Source: Chlorogloeopsis fritschii (GTDB taxonomy: Bacteria > Cyanobacteriota > Cyanobacteriia > Cyanobacteriales > Nostocaceae). Taken from it: a DNA stretch of 64,000 bases. Under the pieces are notes generated by a model, which had not been told where the DNA came from, made no database searches, and saw only the letters and a program-made list of their open reading frames with translations. Within the stretch, counting starts at the first letter, position 1, and each line of letters starts with the position of its first letter. The translations under genes and the position numbers were made by a program. Below, in pieces: positions 17,152 to 25,172 of this stretch. The stretch lies in the NCBI RefSeq assembly GCF_043099315.1, contig NZ_CP170748.1. The stretch is one strand, 5' to 3'.

Positions 17152-18234
17152 ATGGAAAATTTACCCGTACTAAGCGTGGAATCACTTGCTGTGGAGGTGG
17201 TGACTCTACCGCTTGATGAAGCTCGTGTTGCGCTTGTGGATTATTATTTTCCCAACCGCCAGAAAATTAATTCGACACAACAGCTAATTGAGCTATGGGT
17301 GCATTCTGTCACTATCAAAAGCGACCAAACGCGACGGGCATATCGGCAAATTGGTTATGAGCTTGTCGATTATATGCAGTCGCGGTTTGGGATATCTGAT
17401 TTGAGGATGGTAACGTTATTCCATCTACACGCTTATCTGGCTTGGCTCAAGGATGAAAAGCCAGTACGGGGAAAGAAAAATACTTATGGAATTAGTAAAA
17501 ATACTGCGGCTAAATACACGGCAGCGATTAAAAGTTTGTGGGAGTGGGGTACTAGAGCTTCTATTGGTTATTTTGCTATCGACTTGGGCAAGGACTTAAG
17601 CATACAGTGGGATGATAAGCTTGCAGAGCGCATTCTCTCGGAACGCGAGATTGCTAAGTTGGAAAAAGCGGCGATGGCAGTAGACTTGCAACACAACACT
17701 AATAAGATGCACTGGTTGCTGTTTACTCTCATCTTTTACAGTGGGGTGAGGGCAGGAGAAATTGCCCGGCAAACTTCTGATTATGGTAAGCGCATAATTA
17801 CGCCGGGGTTATTTTGGCGGCAGTTTCGGGAGGATGGAGATTGTTTATTGTTAACTGTGACGGGGAAACGAAATAAAACCAGAACTATTAGTCTCGATCC
17901 GGAAACTAGTGCGGTGTTACTGGATTATCGTGGGGATGCCAGCAACGATCAGCCGGTGTTTCCTAGTCCCAGTCGGCGGGACAGAGGTAAACCTTTAAGC
18001 GATCGCGGGTTGCGACTGATGATGGAGGAAATTTCTGCTTGTGCGGGAATTAAGTTCAGCGCCCACTTTTTGCGACACACCCACGCAACGCTGGCTAAGA
18101 AAAATGGAGCTTCTGATTTTGACTTGCAAGCAGATTTGGGCCACGCTTCCCCGGCGACAACTGCAAAGTACATTCACCATGTTGGGCGTGTTGGGACTTC
18201 TCACGCACTGCGTAAAAAAAGCAAACATAGGTAA
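17152..18234 (+). CDS. Tyrosine-type site-specific recombinase
   Basis: All catalytic boxes are visible: Arg in YSGVRAGEIA, Lys in VTGKRNKTR, HxxR in FSAHFLRHTHAT, His in LGHASPATTAKYIHH, whose Tyr is the nucleophile. The N-terminal core-binding SAM-like domain (DQTRRAYRQIGYELVDYM, then KYTAAIKSLWEWG) is also complete. ATG at 17152 gives 360 residues, normal for the family; an upstream TTG at 17062 is less likely. It could resolve plasmid multimers or integrate an element. No recombination site was proven, though the palindrome at 17019 and the small repeats nearby are candidates. Confidence 0.88.
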   Translation: MENLPVLSVESLAVEVVTLPLDEARVALVDYYFPNRQKINSTQQLIELWVHSVTIKSDQTRRAYRQIGYELVDYMQSRFGISDLRMVTLFHLHAYLAWLKDEKPVRGKKNTYGISKNTAAKYTAAIKSLWEWGTRASIGYFAIDLGKDLSIQWDDKLAERILSEREIAKLEKAAMAVDLQHNTNKMHWLLFTLIFYSGVRAGEIARQTSDYGKRIITPGLFWRQFREDGDCLLLTVTGKRNKTRTISLDPETSAVLLDYRGDASNDQPVFPSPSRRDRGKPLSDRGLRLMMEEISACAGIKFSAHFLRHTHATLAKKNGASDFDLQADLGHASPATTAKYIHHVGRVGTSHALRKKSKHR

Positions 18235-18336
18235 AGCATGGCAGTGCCAACATTTCTTTGGTGTAGCATACAGTTTTCTCAATTAGGTGCGACACGATGG
18301 CGCACGAATGGCTGGAAGTCCCTATATATAAAGCTT

Positions 18337-18366
18337 CCAGAAGATGAGTGTCCAGAAGATGAGTGT
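18337..18366. repeat. 15-bp tandem repeat, two copies
   Basis: CCAGAAGATGAGTGT occurs twice in direct succession just downstream of the end of the convergent gene at 18381-18935. Confidence 0.6.
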
Positions 18367-18380
18367 TGGAGAGACATCCT

Positions 18381-18935
18381 TTAGCGTTGGGGGTGGTATA
18401 GTCCATCCGAAGCGTTCCATTCCCAAGCGACACTCATCGGATCGCGGTTGCGCGACCAACTCAAAAATTCTTTGGCGCTGTTGTTTTCTCTTTCAGCGGC
18501 CAGATCCTGGGGGCTAACACCGAGTCTTCGGGCAAGACTTTCGTTTGTCCTGGGTTGTAGTTCAACTGGGGATTGTTGGTAGGGGTATGCTTGTCTTCGC
18601 CCTTTGTTGTTGCCCAATCTCCCAGAAGCGATCGCCCGTTCGATTAGCTCCAATTTTTTGGTGATAGCTTCAAGTTTTGTTTCCATCGAGGAGCCTTGAT
18701 CGGCAAGATGGGATTCGAGTTTCAAGAGCTTCTGTTCTAGCTGTTTGACTGATTTACTGCCTGCTGTGACATCGATATCATTTTTGCTATCAAATTCTCC
18801 TAGTAATTCCTCTAAGGCTTGTAGCAAGGCAATTGTATGCCCTTGCCGATGTAGCTTGGATAGCCGCCGAACCACCCCAATTAGTGGAACGGGCACGCGG
18901 ATCATCTCACTTGGTGGGGATTTTTGTTCAGCCAT
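18381..18935 (-). CDS. Plasmid DNA-binding-like coiled-coil protein, 184 aa
   Basis: The N-terminal MIRVPVPLIGVVRRLSKLHR is a segment I have seen at the start of many cyanobacterial plasmid proteins of unknown function. A coiled coil follows (about residues 60-105), then a C-terminal domain with RTNESLARRLGVSPQDL, which looks like a helix-turn-helix, and finally WSRNRDPMSVAWEWN. A role in DNA binding or plasmid maintenance is an inference. The start codon is followed upstream by two GATATC palindromes that could be its own operator. Confidence 0.55.
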   Translation of the reverse strand: MAEQKSPPSEMIRVPVPLIGVVRRLSKLHRQGHTIALLQALEELLGEFDSKNDIDVTAGSKSVKQLEQKLLKLESHLADQGSSMETKLEAITKKLELIERAIASGRLGNNKGRRQAYPYQQSPVELQPRTNESLARRLGVSPQDLAAERENNSAKEFLSWSRNRDPMSVAWEWNASDGLYHPQR

Positions 18936-18960
18936 TTGATATCAATTTTGATATCGATAT
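18936..18960. promoter_or_regulatory. Candidate operator: two GATATC palindromes 12 bp apart
   Basis: TTGATATCAATTTTGATATCGAT lies immediately upstream of the start of the 184-aa gene. GATATC copies at 18938 and 18950 are 12 bases apart, about one helical turn. Autoregulation by the encoded protein is a reasonable but unproven reading. Confidence 0.4.
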
Positions 18961-19202
18961 GTTGATTGTAAAAGGTTTGGCATCATACTGTCATTGTTTT
19001 GCAAAATTGTTACATAATGACACAAATTCCGATGGGAGCGATGATGCGGAAGTACCCATAAGAAGTGCGATGGCACTCATGGATGAGGGGAATTATGGGA
19101 CAATTCGAGAATCCGATCGCCACACGACTGGTTTAGGCAGTTTTTTCGCCGCTTGGCATTGGCAGGGTACGGCAGGAGGTAAGCAGATTACTTTGCTTCG
19201 TT

Positions 19203-19457
19203 TTAGCGCCTGCGTGCTTCTTGCTTAATGGCATCAATACTGCCATACTGCCCAGATCCACTATCAATGCCCTCCTGCCAAAGGCGACGCAACTCATCAA
19301 AATTCTGTAACTGAAGCAAGCGTTTCTGCTTCCAGTCGCGCAGTGCTTCGCGGATAACTTCACTGCTGCTGGCGTATTCACCAAATTCCACAGCATCACG
19401 GACAAAAGCAGCCATTTCTGGCATCAAGGCAACACTAATTTTTTCAACGTTAGGCAT
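19203..19457 (-). CDS. ParD-like antitoxin without a visible toxin
   Basis: The 84-residue product starts with VEKISVALMPEMAAFV and has SSSEVIREALRDWKQKR, a ribbon-helix-helix antitoxin signature of the ParD/CopG type. Normally a ParE toxin gene overlaps or follows. The next 260 bases on the minus strand have no open frame with a ParE start or motif, so this is an orphan. It may be a remnant of a TA module or an antitoxin-like regulator. Confidence 0.7.
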   Translation of the reverse strand: MPNVEKISVALMPEMAAFVRDAVEFGEYASSSEVIREALRDWKQKRLLQLQNFDELRRLWQEGIDSGSGQYGSIDAIKQEARRR

Positions 19458-19881
19458 ATCTTTTCTTCCTTTTTACTCTAAAGTAGCAAAGATTCCTACC
19501 AAATCAAATGAAAACTAGTTTACCTAAGAATAAAGCGTGAAACCCCCAAACTAGCAGATGGTGCGTAGCAAGATGCACATCTTCCAGCTTGAAGGATTCT
19601 TAGTGCGACAAATTCCCTTGGAATCAGCTCCCGCGAATCGAAGTAATGCACGAGCGTAATGCTCACAATTTCCCCTTAGATCTGGTGTCGGGTGAAGTCG
19701 CTCCTATGGCTCTTACCACCCACAGTTAATAATTAATCAAGACGCAACTAATGGCATCAAACTAAATGAAAGGCGCTCTCAAGGAAAGGGGGAGGCTTTT
19801 GAGTTTCTAATAGCAGGGATGTCAATGTTTTCATGGTAAAAGTAAGGCAAGCAGTCTAAACCTAATAAGAAAAAAGCTGTT
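19458..19881. other. Intergenic region, nothing recognised
   Basis: About 420 bases lacking coding character on either strand. It contains the promoters of the divergent ParD-like and AIPR-like genes. No repeat or RNA motif was identified. Confidence 0.4.
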
Positions 19882-21117
19882 ATGCCCAAAATCTACAAAC
19901 TACTGGTAGATAACCATACCGAACTTATAAGCACGCCAAAAACCAAATACATAGTAGGTATAGCGCAGGTTGCAAATTTCCCATGTGACTTACCACTATC
20001 AGCTAACGTCAGAGAACCCAACCCAAATAGTTCGATTTGCAAGCAAATCCTTGATAGCTTATTTGTAGCGCCAGAGAAGTTTGTAGAGAAACATAGTGGC
20101 ATAATTATCTCCGCACACAAAGTAACAGAAGTAGCCAAAGGCGAGTTAGAAATCGAAATCCTAGAGGAGTGTGAGGGATACAGCCACTACGGTATAGCTA
20201 ACGGTGGTAACAGTGTAGCGATGTTTAGCAAAGCTCAAGCCTATAAATACAATCTAGAAAAGGTACGAGTTAAAGTAACAATCCACGTCGGGTTAACCGA
20301 AAAAGAAGTAAGAGATATTGCCCTCGCTGCCAATACCAACGCCCCAGTCGATGCCAGTTCGCGCATCAACACTCGCGGCGATTATGATTTCATCAAAACA
20401 TATATAGCCCAGTTAGAATCAAAAGAAAAAAGAAAATTTCGCATTCGCTACTACCAAAACCAAAGCGGAATACCAAAAAATGCCCATTGCTCAATAGGTC
20501 ACATCCTCAAGCTGCTTAACTGTTTGGACTGCAATCGCTACAACGGAGATAGTGACAAAAGACGAGGAAAACACCCAACCAGTTTAAAAACACCCAGTGA
20601 GATCAACGAAACAGAAAAGGAAAGGATTAACCGACTGTTACACCTACTAACATCTGCCCTGTGGATTGAACAACGCCTTTACACAATCATTGACGAATAT
20701 CTGAGAAACCCCCGCCGCAAAGGGGTAAACAATTTAGCTAGCATTGACACCAAAAAAAATACTCTTCTCCCCGATAGTAAATACTCCTTTGGATTTGGTG
20801 CACCCGGAGATTTAGCCCTACCAGTAGTAGCTGCATTTAGAGTATTCCTAGACAAGGAATATCAATGGATTATGCCCTTTGAGGAATTTTCAGAAGGGCT
20901 AATCAAACACCTCTGGGAGAAACACTTCTGCGAATATCTAAAAAAGGAATATGTTGCTGGCAAGTCTTTAGGAGTTGAAATCAACCGTAATCAAGAAATT
21001 TGGGAAAATCTATACACCTGTGCGTCGCTCTACCTGAACAATTTGTATAGAAAAATTATTAATTCTAAGTCTAATATAAACGATAAATCAAAACCAAAAT
21101 TGGTATTGACGTCTTAA
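19882..21117 (+). CDS. AIPR-family-like protein
   Basis: The 411-residue protein has HYGIANGGNSVAMFSKAQ and VRDIALAANTNAPVDASS. They match the N-G-x-Q/N-T and N-x-Q-x-x-V pattern of AIPR (abortive infection phage resistance) proteins. AIPR proteins are often nuclease partners in defence, and some are stand-alone. The rest of the sequence lacks a PD-(D/E)xK pattern that I can place with certainty. It precedes a small gene and a Gp157-like gene on the same strand, so it may instead serve plasmid upkeep. Frame intact. Confidence 0.6.
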   Translation: MPKIYKLLVDNHTELISTPKTKYIVGIAQVANFPCDLPLSANVREPNPNSSICKQILDSLFVAPEKFVEKHSGIIISAHKVTEVAKGELEIEILEECEGYSHYGIANGGNSVAMFSKAQAYKYNLEKVRVKVTIHVGLTEKEVRDIALAANTNAPVDASSRINTRGDYDFIKTYIAQLESKEKRKFRIRYYQNQSGIPKNAHCSIGHILKLLNCLDCNRYNGDSDKRRGKHPTSLKTPSEINETEKERINRLLHLLTSALWIEQRLYTIIDEYLRNPRRKGVNNLASIDTKKNTLLPDSKYSFGFGAPGDLALPVVAAFRVFLDKEYQWIMPFEEFSEGLIKHLWEKHFCEYLKKEYVAGKSLGVEINRNQEIWENLYTCASLYLNNLYRKIINSKSNINDKSKPKLVLTS

Positions 21118-21251
21118 CCAGTTTTAGTAGTCAACTCTCCCATTAGTTTAGTATTTAAAAGGGGAATAACAAACCATCATTCTCCCTTTTTATTCAAACA
21201 ACAGCACAAGTGCTATCGCACAGCTTTCATGCTCTAAATGAAGGTTGTGCA

Positions 21252-21401
21252 ATGAATACTGTAGTTAATTCTAAACCATTTACCAAAAAACCAAAACAGC
21301 AGCAAACGCAAATTATTAGTCCCCAAGAACTTGAGTATCTCGAACTCCAAGCAGCTAAGGCTTACGAAACGGCTAACTACTACCATATGAGATACAACTA
21401 G
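21252..21401 (+). CDS. Small helical protein, 49 aa
   Basis: ATG at 21252 (after GAAGGTTGTGCA) gives a product ending ELQAAKAYETANYYHMRYN, an amphipathic helix. I do not recognise it. It lies 134 bases after the AIPR-like gene and before a hairpin and the Gp157-like gene, probably in one operon. Confidence 0.45.
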   Translation: MNTVVNSKPFTKKPKQQQTQIISPQELEYLELQAAKAYETANYYHMRYN

Positions 21402-21480
21402 TGACGACTCCACACACCTCCGTCAGGTGAGATGTGGCTTCTGTCGCGGCTAGCTAACAATTTCAAATTCTCTCTTTGAA

Positions 21481-21508
21481 CCAGCAGTATTCCACCACTG
21501 CTGGTTTT
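21481..21508 (+). terminator. Hairpin with T run, terminator or attenuator
   Basis: CCAGCAGT and ACTGCTGG form a perfect 8-bp stem with an 8-base loop, followed by TTTT. It lies just before the Gp157-like gene, so it may reduce read-through from the upstream genes. Confidence 0.55.
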
Positions 21509-21530
21509 CCCATAAATAGGAGTAAAACAA

Positions 21531-22121
21531 ATGACTCAAGCAATTGAAAAAGAAATCAACCAGCTTACCCTCAAAGAACTTTCCCTCGATGCTGCTAAAC
21601 TGTGGTTTCAAATTGAAGAGGCTACACAGTCACAAGAAGAGGGTTTAATCGAACAACTCGTACAAAACCTTATGGCTGTTCAGGATAGCATCGAAACCAA
21701 AATCGATGCGATCGCTTGGGTAGTTGACCAGTTAAATCTTGACCTAGAGGTATGGGAAGAGAGGAAAGCACGGGTAGTAGAACTCCACGACCAGATAATC
21801 AAGCGTCGAAAAACCCAGTTATCGCAAATCAAACGTACCCTTATTTGGTTGCACGAGAAAGGTCTTATCTCTGATAAAAATATTGGCAAGGAAAGGGTAA
21901 TTGAAATTAGGGACAACCCGCCTAAAGTAGCTAATTTATTAGTAGAAGTAGATGATGAAGATTTTCCTTCGGAGTTTATAACTATCAAGTACCAAGCTAA
22001 TAATCAAGCAATCCTCGAAGCCTACAAATCTGGTAAAGATGTCAGCAATGTTGCTGAGATAACTATCGGTAAGCAGGTACGGTTTAAAGTCCAATCAGGT
22101 GGAAAAATAAATCGTAAATAA
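21531..22121 (+). CDS. Siphovirus Gp157-like protein
   Basis: The 196-residue protein is helical and contains KIDAIAWVVDQLNLDLEVWEE-type text (residues 53-73), a basic RRKTQLSQIKRTLIWLHEKG, then RVIEIRDNPPKVANL. This order fits the Gp157 family found in siphoviruses and common on cyanobacterial plasmids. In Streptococcus phages Gp157 was linked to phage resistance or early recombination; its biochemical role is not known. SD-like AGGAG lies at about 21519-21523. It ends before a strong terminator. Confidence 0.7.
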   Translation: MTQAIEKEINQLTLKELSLDAAKLWFQIEEATQSQEEGLIEQLVQNLMAVQDSIETKIDAIAWVVDQLNLDLEVWEERKARVVELHDQIIKRRKTQLSQIKRTLIWLHEKGLISDKNIGKERVIEIRDNPPKVANLLVEVDDEDFPSEFITIKYQANNQAILEAYKSGKDVSNVAEITIGKQVRFKVQSGGKINRK

Positions 22122-22205
22122 ATAAACCACAACTAGGAGCATAAGCCCTAATAAAATAAGCAAACAAACACAGACATATCCTATCAATTTCTACAATTGA
22201 TTATC

Positions 22206-22240
22206 AAGTGGTTTGAGTAAAATCAAACCACTTTTATTTG
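22206..22240 (+). terminator. Rho-independent terminator
   Basis: AAGTGGTTTGA and TCAAACCACTT form a perfect 11-bp stem with a 6-base loop, followed by TTATTTG. It ends the AIPR-Gp157 operon. Confidence 0.8.
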
Positions 22241-22360
22241 ATATCAAAAAATTAAAGTATCTTCAAGATTACAACTAGAAAAAATTCCTTAAAGCATTCA
22301 TATCATTCACTTGCTTCAAAATTACTATTTATTAGTCGATCAAAACATAAATTTAAAACA

Positions 22361-22603
22361 ATGCAAGAGATACTAGACGCAATTCTCTACATCCTCATCT
22401 ACGGCTTTAGCAGCTTATTTATCCTGATATTCATATTGGAAATGCAAGTAGCGTTTGCTAACCATATTTCAAGCTACACCACAACACGCCACTCTCGTGT
22501 AGAAGTGACTAGGAAGAGAGTCTGGGACTATACCGTGCATTCATGCATGAGCGATCGCTCTTGTAATGCTATAACTCCCTCATGCCTTTTTAGCTTTAGG
22601 TAA
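22361..22603 (+). CDS. Possible small membrane protein, 80 aa
   Basis: The first 35 residues contain ILYILIYGFSSLFILIFIL, a convincing transmembrane helix. The C-terminal half (after about residue 45) overlaps on the opposite strand with a better-supported 36-aa gene and looks non-coding. The real product may be shorter or absent. No ribosome-binding site is evident at ATG 22361. Confidence 0.28.
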   Translation: MQEILDAILYILIYGFSSLFILIFILEMQVAFANHISSYTTTRHSRVEVTRKRVWDYTVHSCMSDRSCNAITPSCLFSFR

Positions 22604-22690
22604 TGTCCAGTAAATACCAGAAGACAACACTACGCTAGCGACAGCAGCAATCAGAATAACTTGAATGGCATCAGTTAAATTAAAAGTCAT
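22580..22690 (-). CDS. Single-span membrane micropeptide, 36 aa
   Basis: ATG at 22690 has GAGG about eight bases upstream. The product starts MTFNLTDAIQ, has the helix VILIAAVASVVLSSGIYWTL and ends PKAKKA, an orderly membrane protein with a positive tail on the expected inner side. I do not know its role. Tiny single-span proteins are common in cyanobacterial membranes. It is well formed for its size but too short for motif proof. Confidence 0.45.
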   Translation of the reverse strand: MTFNLTDAIQVILIAAVASVVLSSGIYWTLPKAKKA

Positions 22691-23024
22691 TGTCGTTACC
22701 TCAATTTTCAATTTCTACAAATATCTTCAAACTCGAATAGTAATTTTCCAGATAGAAAATTGTGATTTAGAGCAGCTATAAGTGTGATTTTTGTCTAATC
22801 ATTACCATAAATCCGACTATTACTGGCAGCGATCACCTACAGGTTTCAATCTTTACCCTAATCGCTTGTCAACTTCGTCACTTTATAGTACATTAGTACC
22901 AACAAGAGAAACCCCCCACCTCACACGTGGGGTTTTATTTTTTAAGTTAGTTTTACAGAAAGTGTTGCCAAAGAGTTTTGGATGGGTATTGCTTTTGCTC
23001 TTGCTCAACCGTTCTCGGCATTCC
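22691..23024. other. Intergenic with a hairpin terminator
   Basis: No gene is convincing. It includes the promoter side of the 36-aa gene and the hairpin at 22908-22945. Confidence 0.4.
22908..22945 (+). terminator. GC-rich hairpin followed by T-rich tract
   Basis: AACCCCCCAC and GTGGGGTTTT pair around CTCACAC and are followed by ATTTTTT. It has the form of a terminator, but no + strand gene ends directly before it. Confidence 0.5.
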
Positions 23025-23240
23025 TCAAGGCTCTAACTCCATCTTTGTTTTAATTTCATTAAATGGTAACAGCAATGTTTCTAGAATATATTCTCTAGTT
23101 TCACGACTGACATAACATTGGGTCTGAAGACAATCTAATAATAATTTATTAGCGTAACAATATGCTCGTAACATTCCCCAGTTTTGGTCATTGCCTAATT
23201 GCCAGTTGTAATCAAGATTGCGATATTTTCTGTTTAACTC
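23025..23240 (-). pseudogene. C-terminal tail of a NACHT-type protein
   Basis: The frame reads RAYCYANKLLLDCLQTQ, then CYVSRETREYILETLLLP, a characteristic C-terminal end of cyanobacterial NACHT ATPases. The rest of the gene is missing. Upstream of about 23240 the sequence belongs to a different, plus-strand gene fragment, so the break is a recombination junction. Confidence 0.6.
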
Positions 23241-23451
23241 CAGCAATCTCAGCCATAAGGAAATTGCTGAAAAAATCGAAAAAGATGAAAAATGGGTAAA
23301 ACAGGCAGAAAATTGCAACTATCCCCACACTTGGGACGAGTTTGTCGCTTATCTATACGCTTTGGATGCAAAATTTGAGTTGACGGTAAATCTTCCCAGT
23401 GGGGAGAATTTGAGACTTACTAGCGCTCAAATTAAGGAAATCGCTGGATAA
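23218..23451 (+). pseudogene. XRE-type helix-turn-helix fragment
   Basis: The 77-residue frame has LSHKEIAEKIEKDEKWVKQAE, then YLYALDAKFELTV, which is the order of helices seen in short Xre/HigA-like regulators. The N-terminal first helix is missing, or replaced by the NACHT-tail junction. The start assigned is arbitrary. It could be a small intact regulator or a remnant of a toxin-antitoxin module. Confidence 0.4.
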
Positions 23452-24020
23452 TCATCAAATCATCAATTACTATCGAAGTTAATTTTTTCTTGCCACGATG
23501 CGGTATTTTCATTTGGTCGCGATGCAAACACTAATTCACGCTTGCTCGTTTTGTGCCGTCGCCCGGCTTCAGCCGGCTGGTTGTCTCCACTGGCTCCGCT
23601 TTTCAAGCCGAACCTGGGATATAGGGAGATAGGGAGCGATCGCTTGGGGTTTCCTATAAGAATTGGATGGGGGCGATAGCCTGAGCATATCGAGGACTAT
23701 TTGGTTTTCACCCTCAATTAAGGTTTAAAGGATGGTTTGGAGTTGTGGCGGGAGTTGTCGATGTAGTCTGGTAGGGGCATTACACTTGAATGAAATTATG
23801 AGGATCAGTAATTCTGATTAAAAATTCTTTAACTTTTGGATATTTGGAATCTCCTTCTTGAAGCGGTCAAAGGCAGATTTCCAGTTATGAGCGCACCCTA
23901 ATTTCTACTTGTGCTTTGGTGCAGCACACTTAGGGTGCGGTTGAAGCCAAATTTTGGTTGTAAGCGCACCCTAACAACTACAAGTGCGTTAATCAGTTAG
24001 GGTGCAGTAAAAGTCTGTTT
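23452..24020. other. Intergenic with repeat cluster
   Basis: About 570 bases with no gene. The first half carries dispersed-repeat-like text (GGCTTCAGCCGGCTGG, a HIP1 octamer at about 23636). The second half holds the inverted and direct repeat cluster described next. Confidence 0.5.
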
Positions 24021-24042
24021 TTGTCTCAAAAGCGCACCCTAA
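23891..24042. repeat. Cluster of GCGCACCCTAA direct and inverted repeats
   Basis: Exact copies of GCGCACCCTAA lie at 23891, 23964 and 24032. TTAGGGTGC occurs in inverted orientation at 23930 and 23997, so the first two direct copies form stems with loops of 28 and 22 bases. Direct-copy spacing is 73 and 68 bases. The third copy runs into the start of the gene at 24021. Such an array suits a replication-initiator, partition or other plasmid DNA-binding protein. None is demonstrated. Confidence 0.75.
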
Positions 24043-24455
24043 CTAGCAATAACTTTGACCAGGATTTGCATAATAACAGCAATATCAACCTAAACAGCCC
24101 TAATCTCGTACTTGAAACAATCTTCGAGTGGAAAGGGGCAGGAAATGACTACGAACAAATTAACTTGAACATTTGGACTTCCAAATGTAAATTAAGAATT
24201 TATCGCACGTACTCGATGCCCGTGATTATTATCTGTTCGGACTTAGATGAATCAGAAACGGGAACTTCAATCACAAACTCATGCGAAAGACTCGCTACCC
24301 TTATCTGGAATAAATATAAAGAGGAAGAGTTAGCCAAAAACCCAGGATTTCTCTTTATAGAACATTATCCCCGACACAATCAAGCTTGGGGGGATGTAGT
24401 AGAAACATTTTGTCTAGTACAGTTCAATTTTGACGGTGAAAAATTCTCTAGCTAG
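24021..24455 (+). CDS. Hypothetical protein, 144 aa
   Basis: I do not recognise the family. The TTG start lies inside the repeat array, so the true start may be a later codon. The body (LETIFEWKGAGNDYEQ, then ETGTSITNSCERLATLIW) looks coding, and no catalytic motif is visible. It ends nine bases before the truncated TnpB frame opens, so insertion of that element may have cut its 3' end. Confidence 0.4.
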   Translation: MSQKRTLTSNNFDQDLHNNSNINLNSPNLVLETIFEWKGAGNDYEQINLNIWTSKCKLRIYRTYSMPVIIICSDLDESETGTSITNSCERLATLIWNKYKEEELAKNPGFLFIEHYPRHNQAWGDVVETFCLVQFNFDGEKFSS

Positions 24456-24463
24456 ATGTTAAT

Positions 24464-25072
24464 ATTCCAGAAATATCTTTTCATGGTCATCCAATTGGGA
24501 TTGATATAGGACTTGAAAGTTTTTTGGCTACTTCTGAAGGGACACTAATTGCTAGACCATTATTTTTTAAATCTCTACAACGTCAGCTGGAATTGCTACA
24601 AAGAAGATTGAGAAATAAAAAACTGGGATCTAATAATCGCAAGAAGTTAAACAAGAAGATAGCTAGATTGCACCAAAAGATTTCTGATACAAGAAAAGAT
24701 TTTCACTTTAAAACAGCACATAAAATTTGCGACCAAGGAGACTCAATATTTATTGAGGATATTGATTTTAGAACATGGGCTAAAGGTATGTTTTGTAAGC
24801 ATACTCTTGATGCGGGGTTCGGTCAGTTTTTCACAATATTGAATCATGTAGCCTGGAAAAGAGGGAAGTATTTTGGCAAAGTGAACAAAGATGGAACTAG
24901 CCAAATATGTCCTAATTGTGATGCATACACAGGTAAGAAAACATTAGATGTAAGAATACATTCTTGTCCTGAGTGTGGGTACACAAAAAATCGCGATGTT
25001 GCTGCTTCAGAGGTAATCAGAAATCGTGGTCTAAATGCCGTTGGGCAGACGGTATTACAAAATGCTTGTTGA
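24464..25072 (+). pseudogene. tnpB: TnpB (IS200/IS605) lacking its N-terminal half
   Basis: TnpB is an RNA-guided DNA nuclease. All three RuvC acidic residues remain: GIDIGLESF (I), IFIEDIDF (II), NRDVAASEV (III). The zinc ribbon CPNC...CPECG is also present. The frame is closed by a stop at 24461-24463, and the N-terminal wedge and recognition domains (about 170 residues) are missing, so RNA and TAM recognition should be lost. No TnpA transposase is nearby. The 3' end continues into the element's right end at 25073-25172. Confidence 0.8.
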
Positions 25073-25172
25073 CTCGTACTGTCGGGGGCTAGTAGTAATA
25101 CTAGTCTAGGTAAGTGGGGATGAAACAAGAATCTCCCTTCACAGGCGAAGCCTTGAAGGTGAGAGTGTCAAA
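25073..25172 (+). ncRNA. Right end of the IS605-type element, possible omega RNA region
   Basis: Downstream of tnpB the sequence contains GGGATGAAACAAGAATCTCCC (partly self-complementary), a hairpin around AGGCGAAGCC, and ends GAGTGTCAA. This is the pattern I expect for cyanobacterial IS605 right ends. In active elements this region gives the guide RNA scaffold. It overlaps the 3' end of the convergent nuclease gene. Confidence 0.5.

Noticed and set aside
18936..19202. Search for a ParE toxin partner of the ParD-like gene
   Set aside because: Neither minus-strand frame has a start or the ParE motif; left as an orphan antitoxin.
18833..19228. 131-residue + strand frame
   Set aside because: It overlaps the start and operator of the well-supported 184-aa minus-strand gene and has no ribosome-binding site or protein-like composition.
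22791..23036. 81-residue + strand frame over the terminator
   Set aside because: It runs through a GC-rich terminator hairpin and into the NACHT tail; no ribosome-binding site.
23891..24042. Repeat array considered as a CRISPR
   Set aside because: Repeat units are only 11 bases, alternate in orientation and are not separated by uniform spacers; no cas gene is near.
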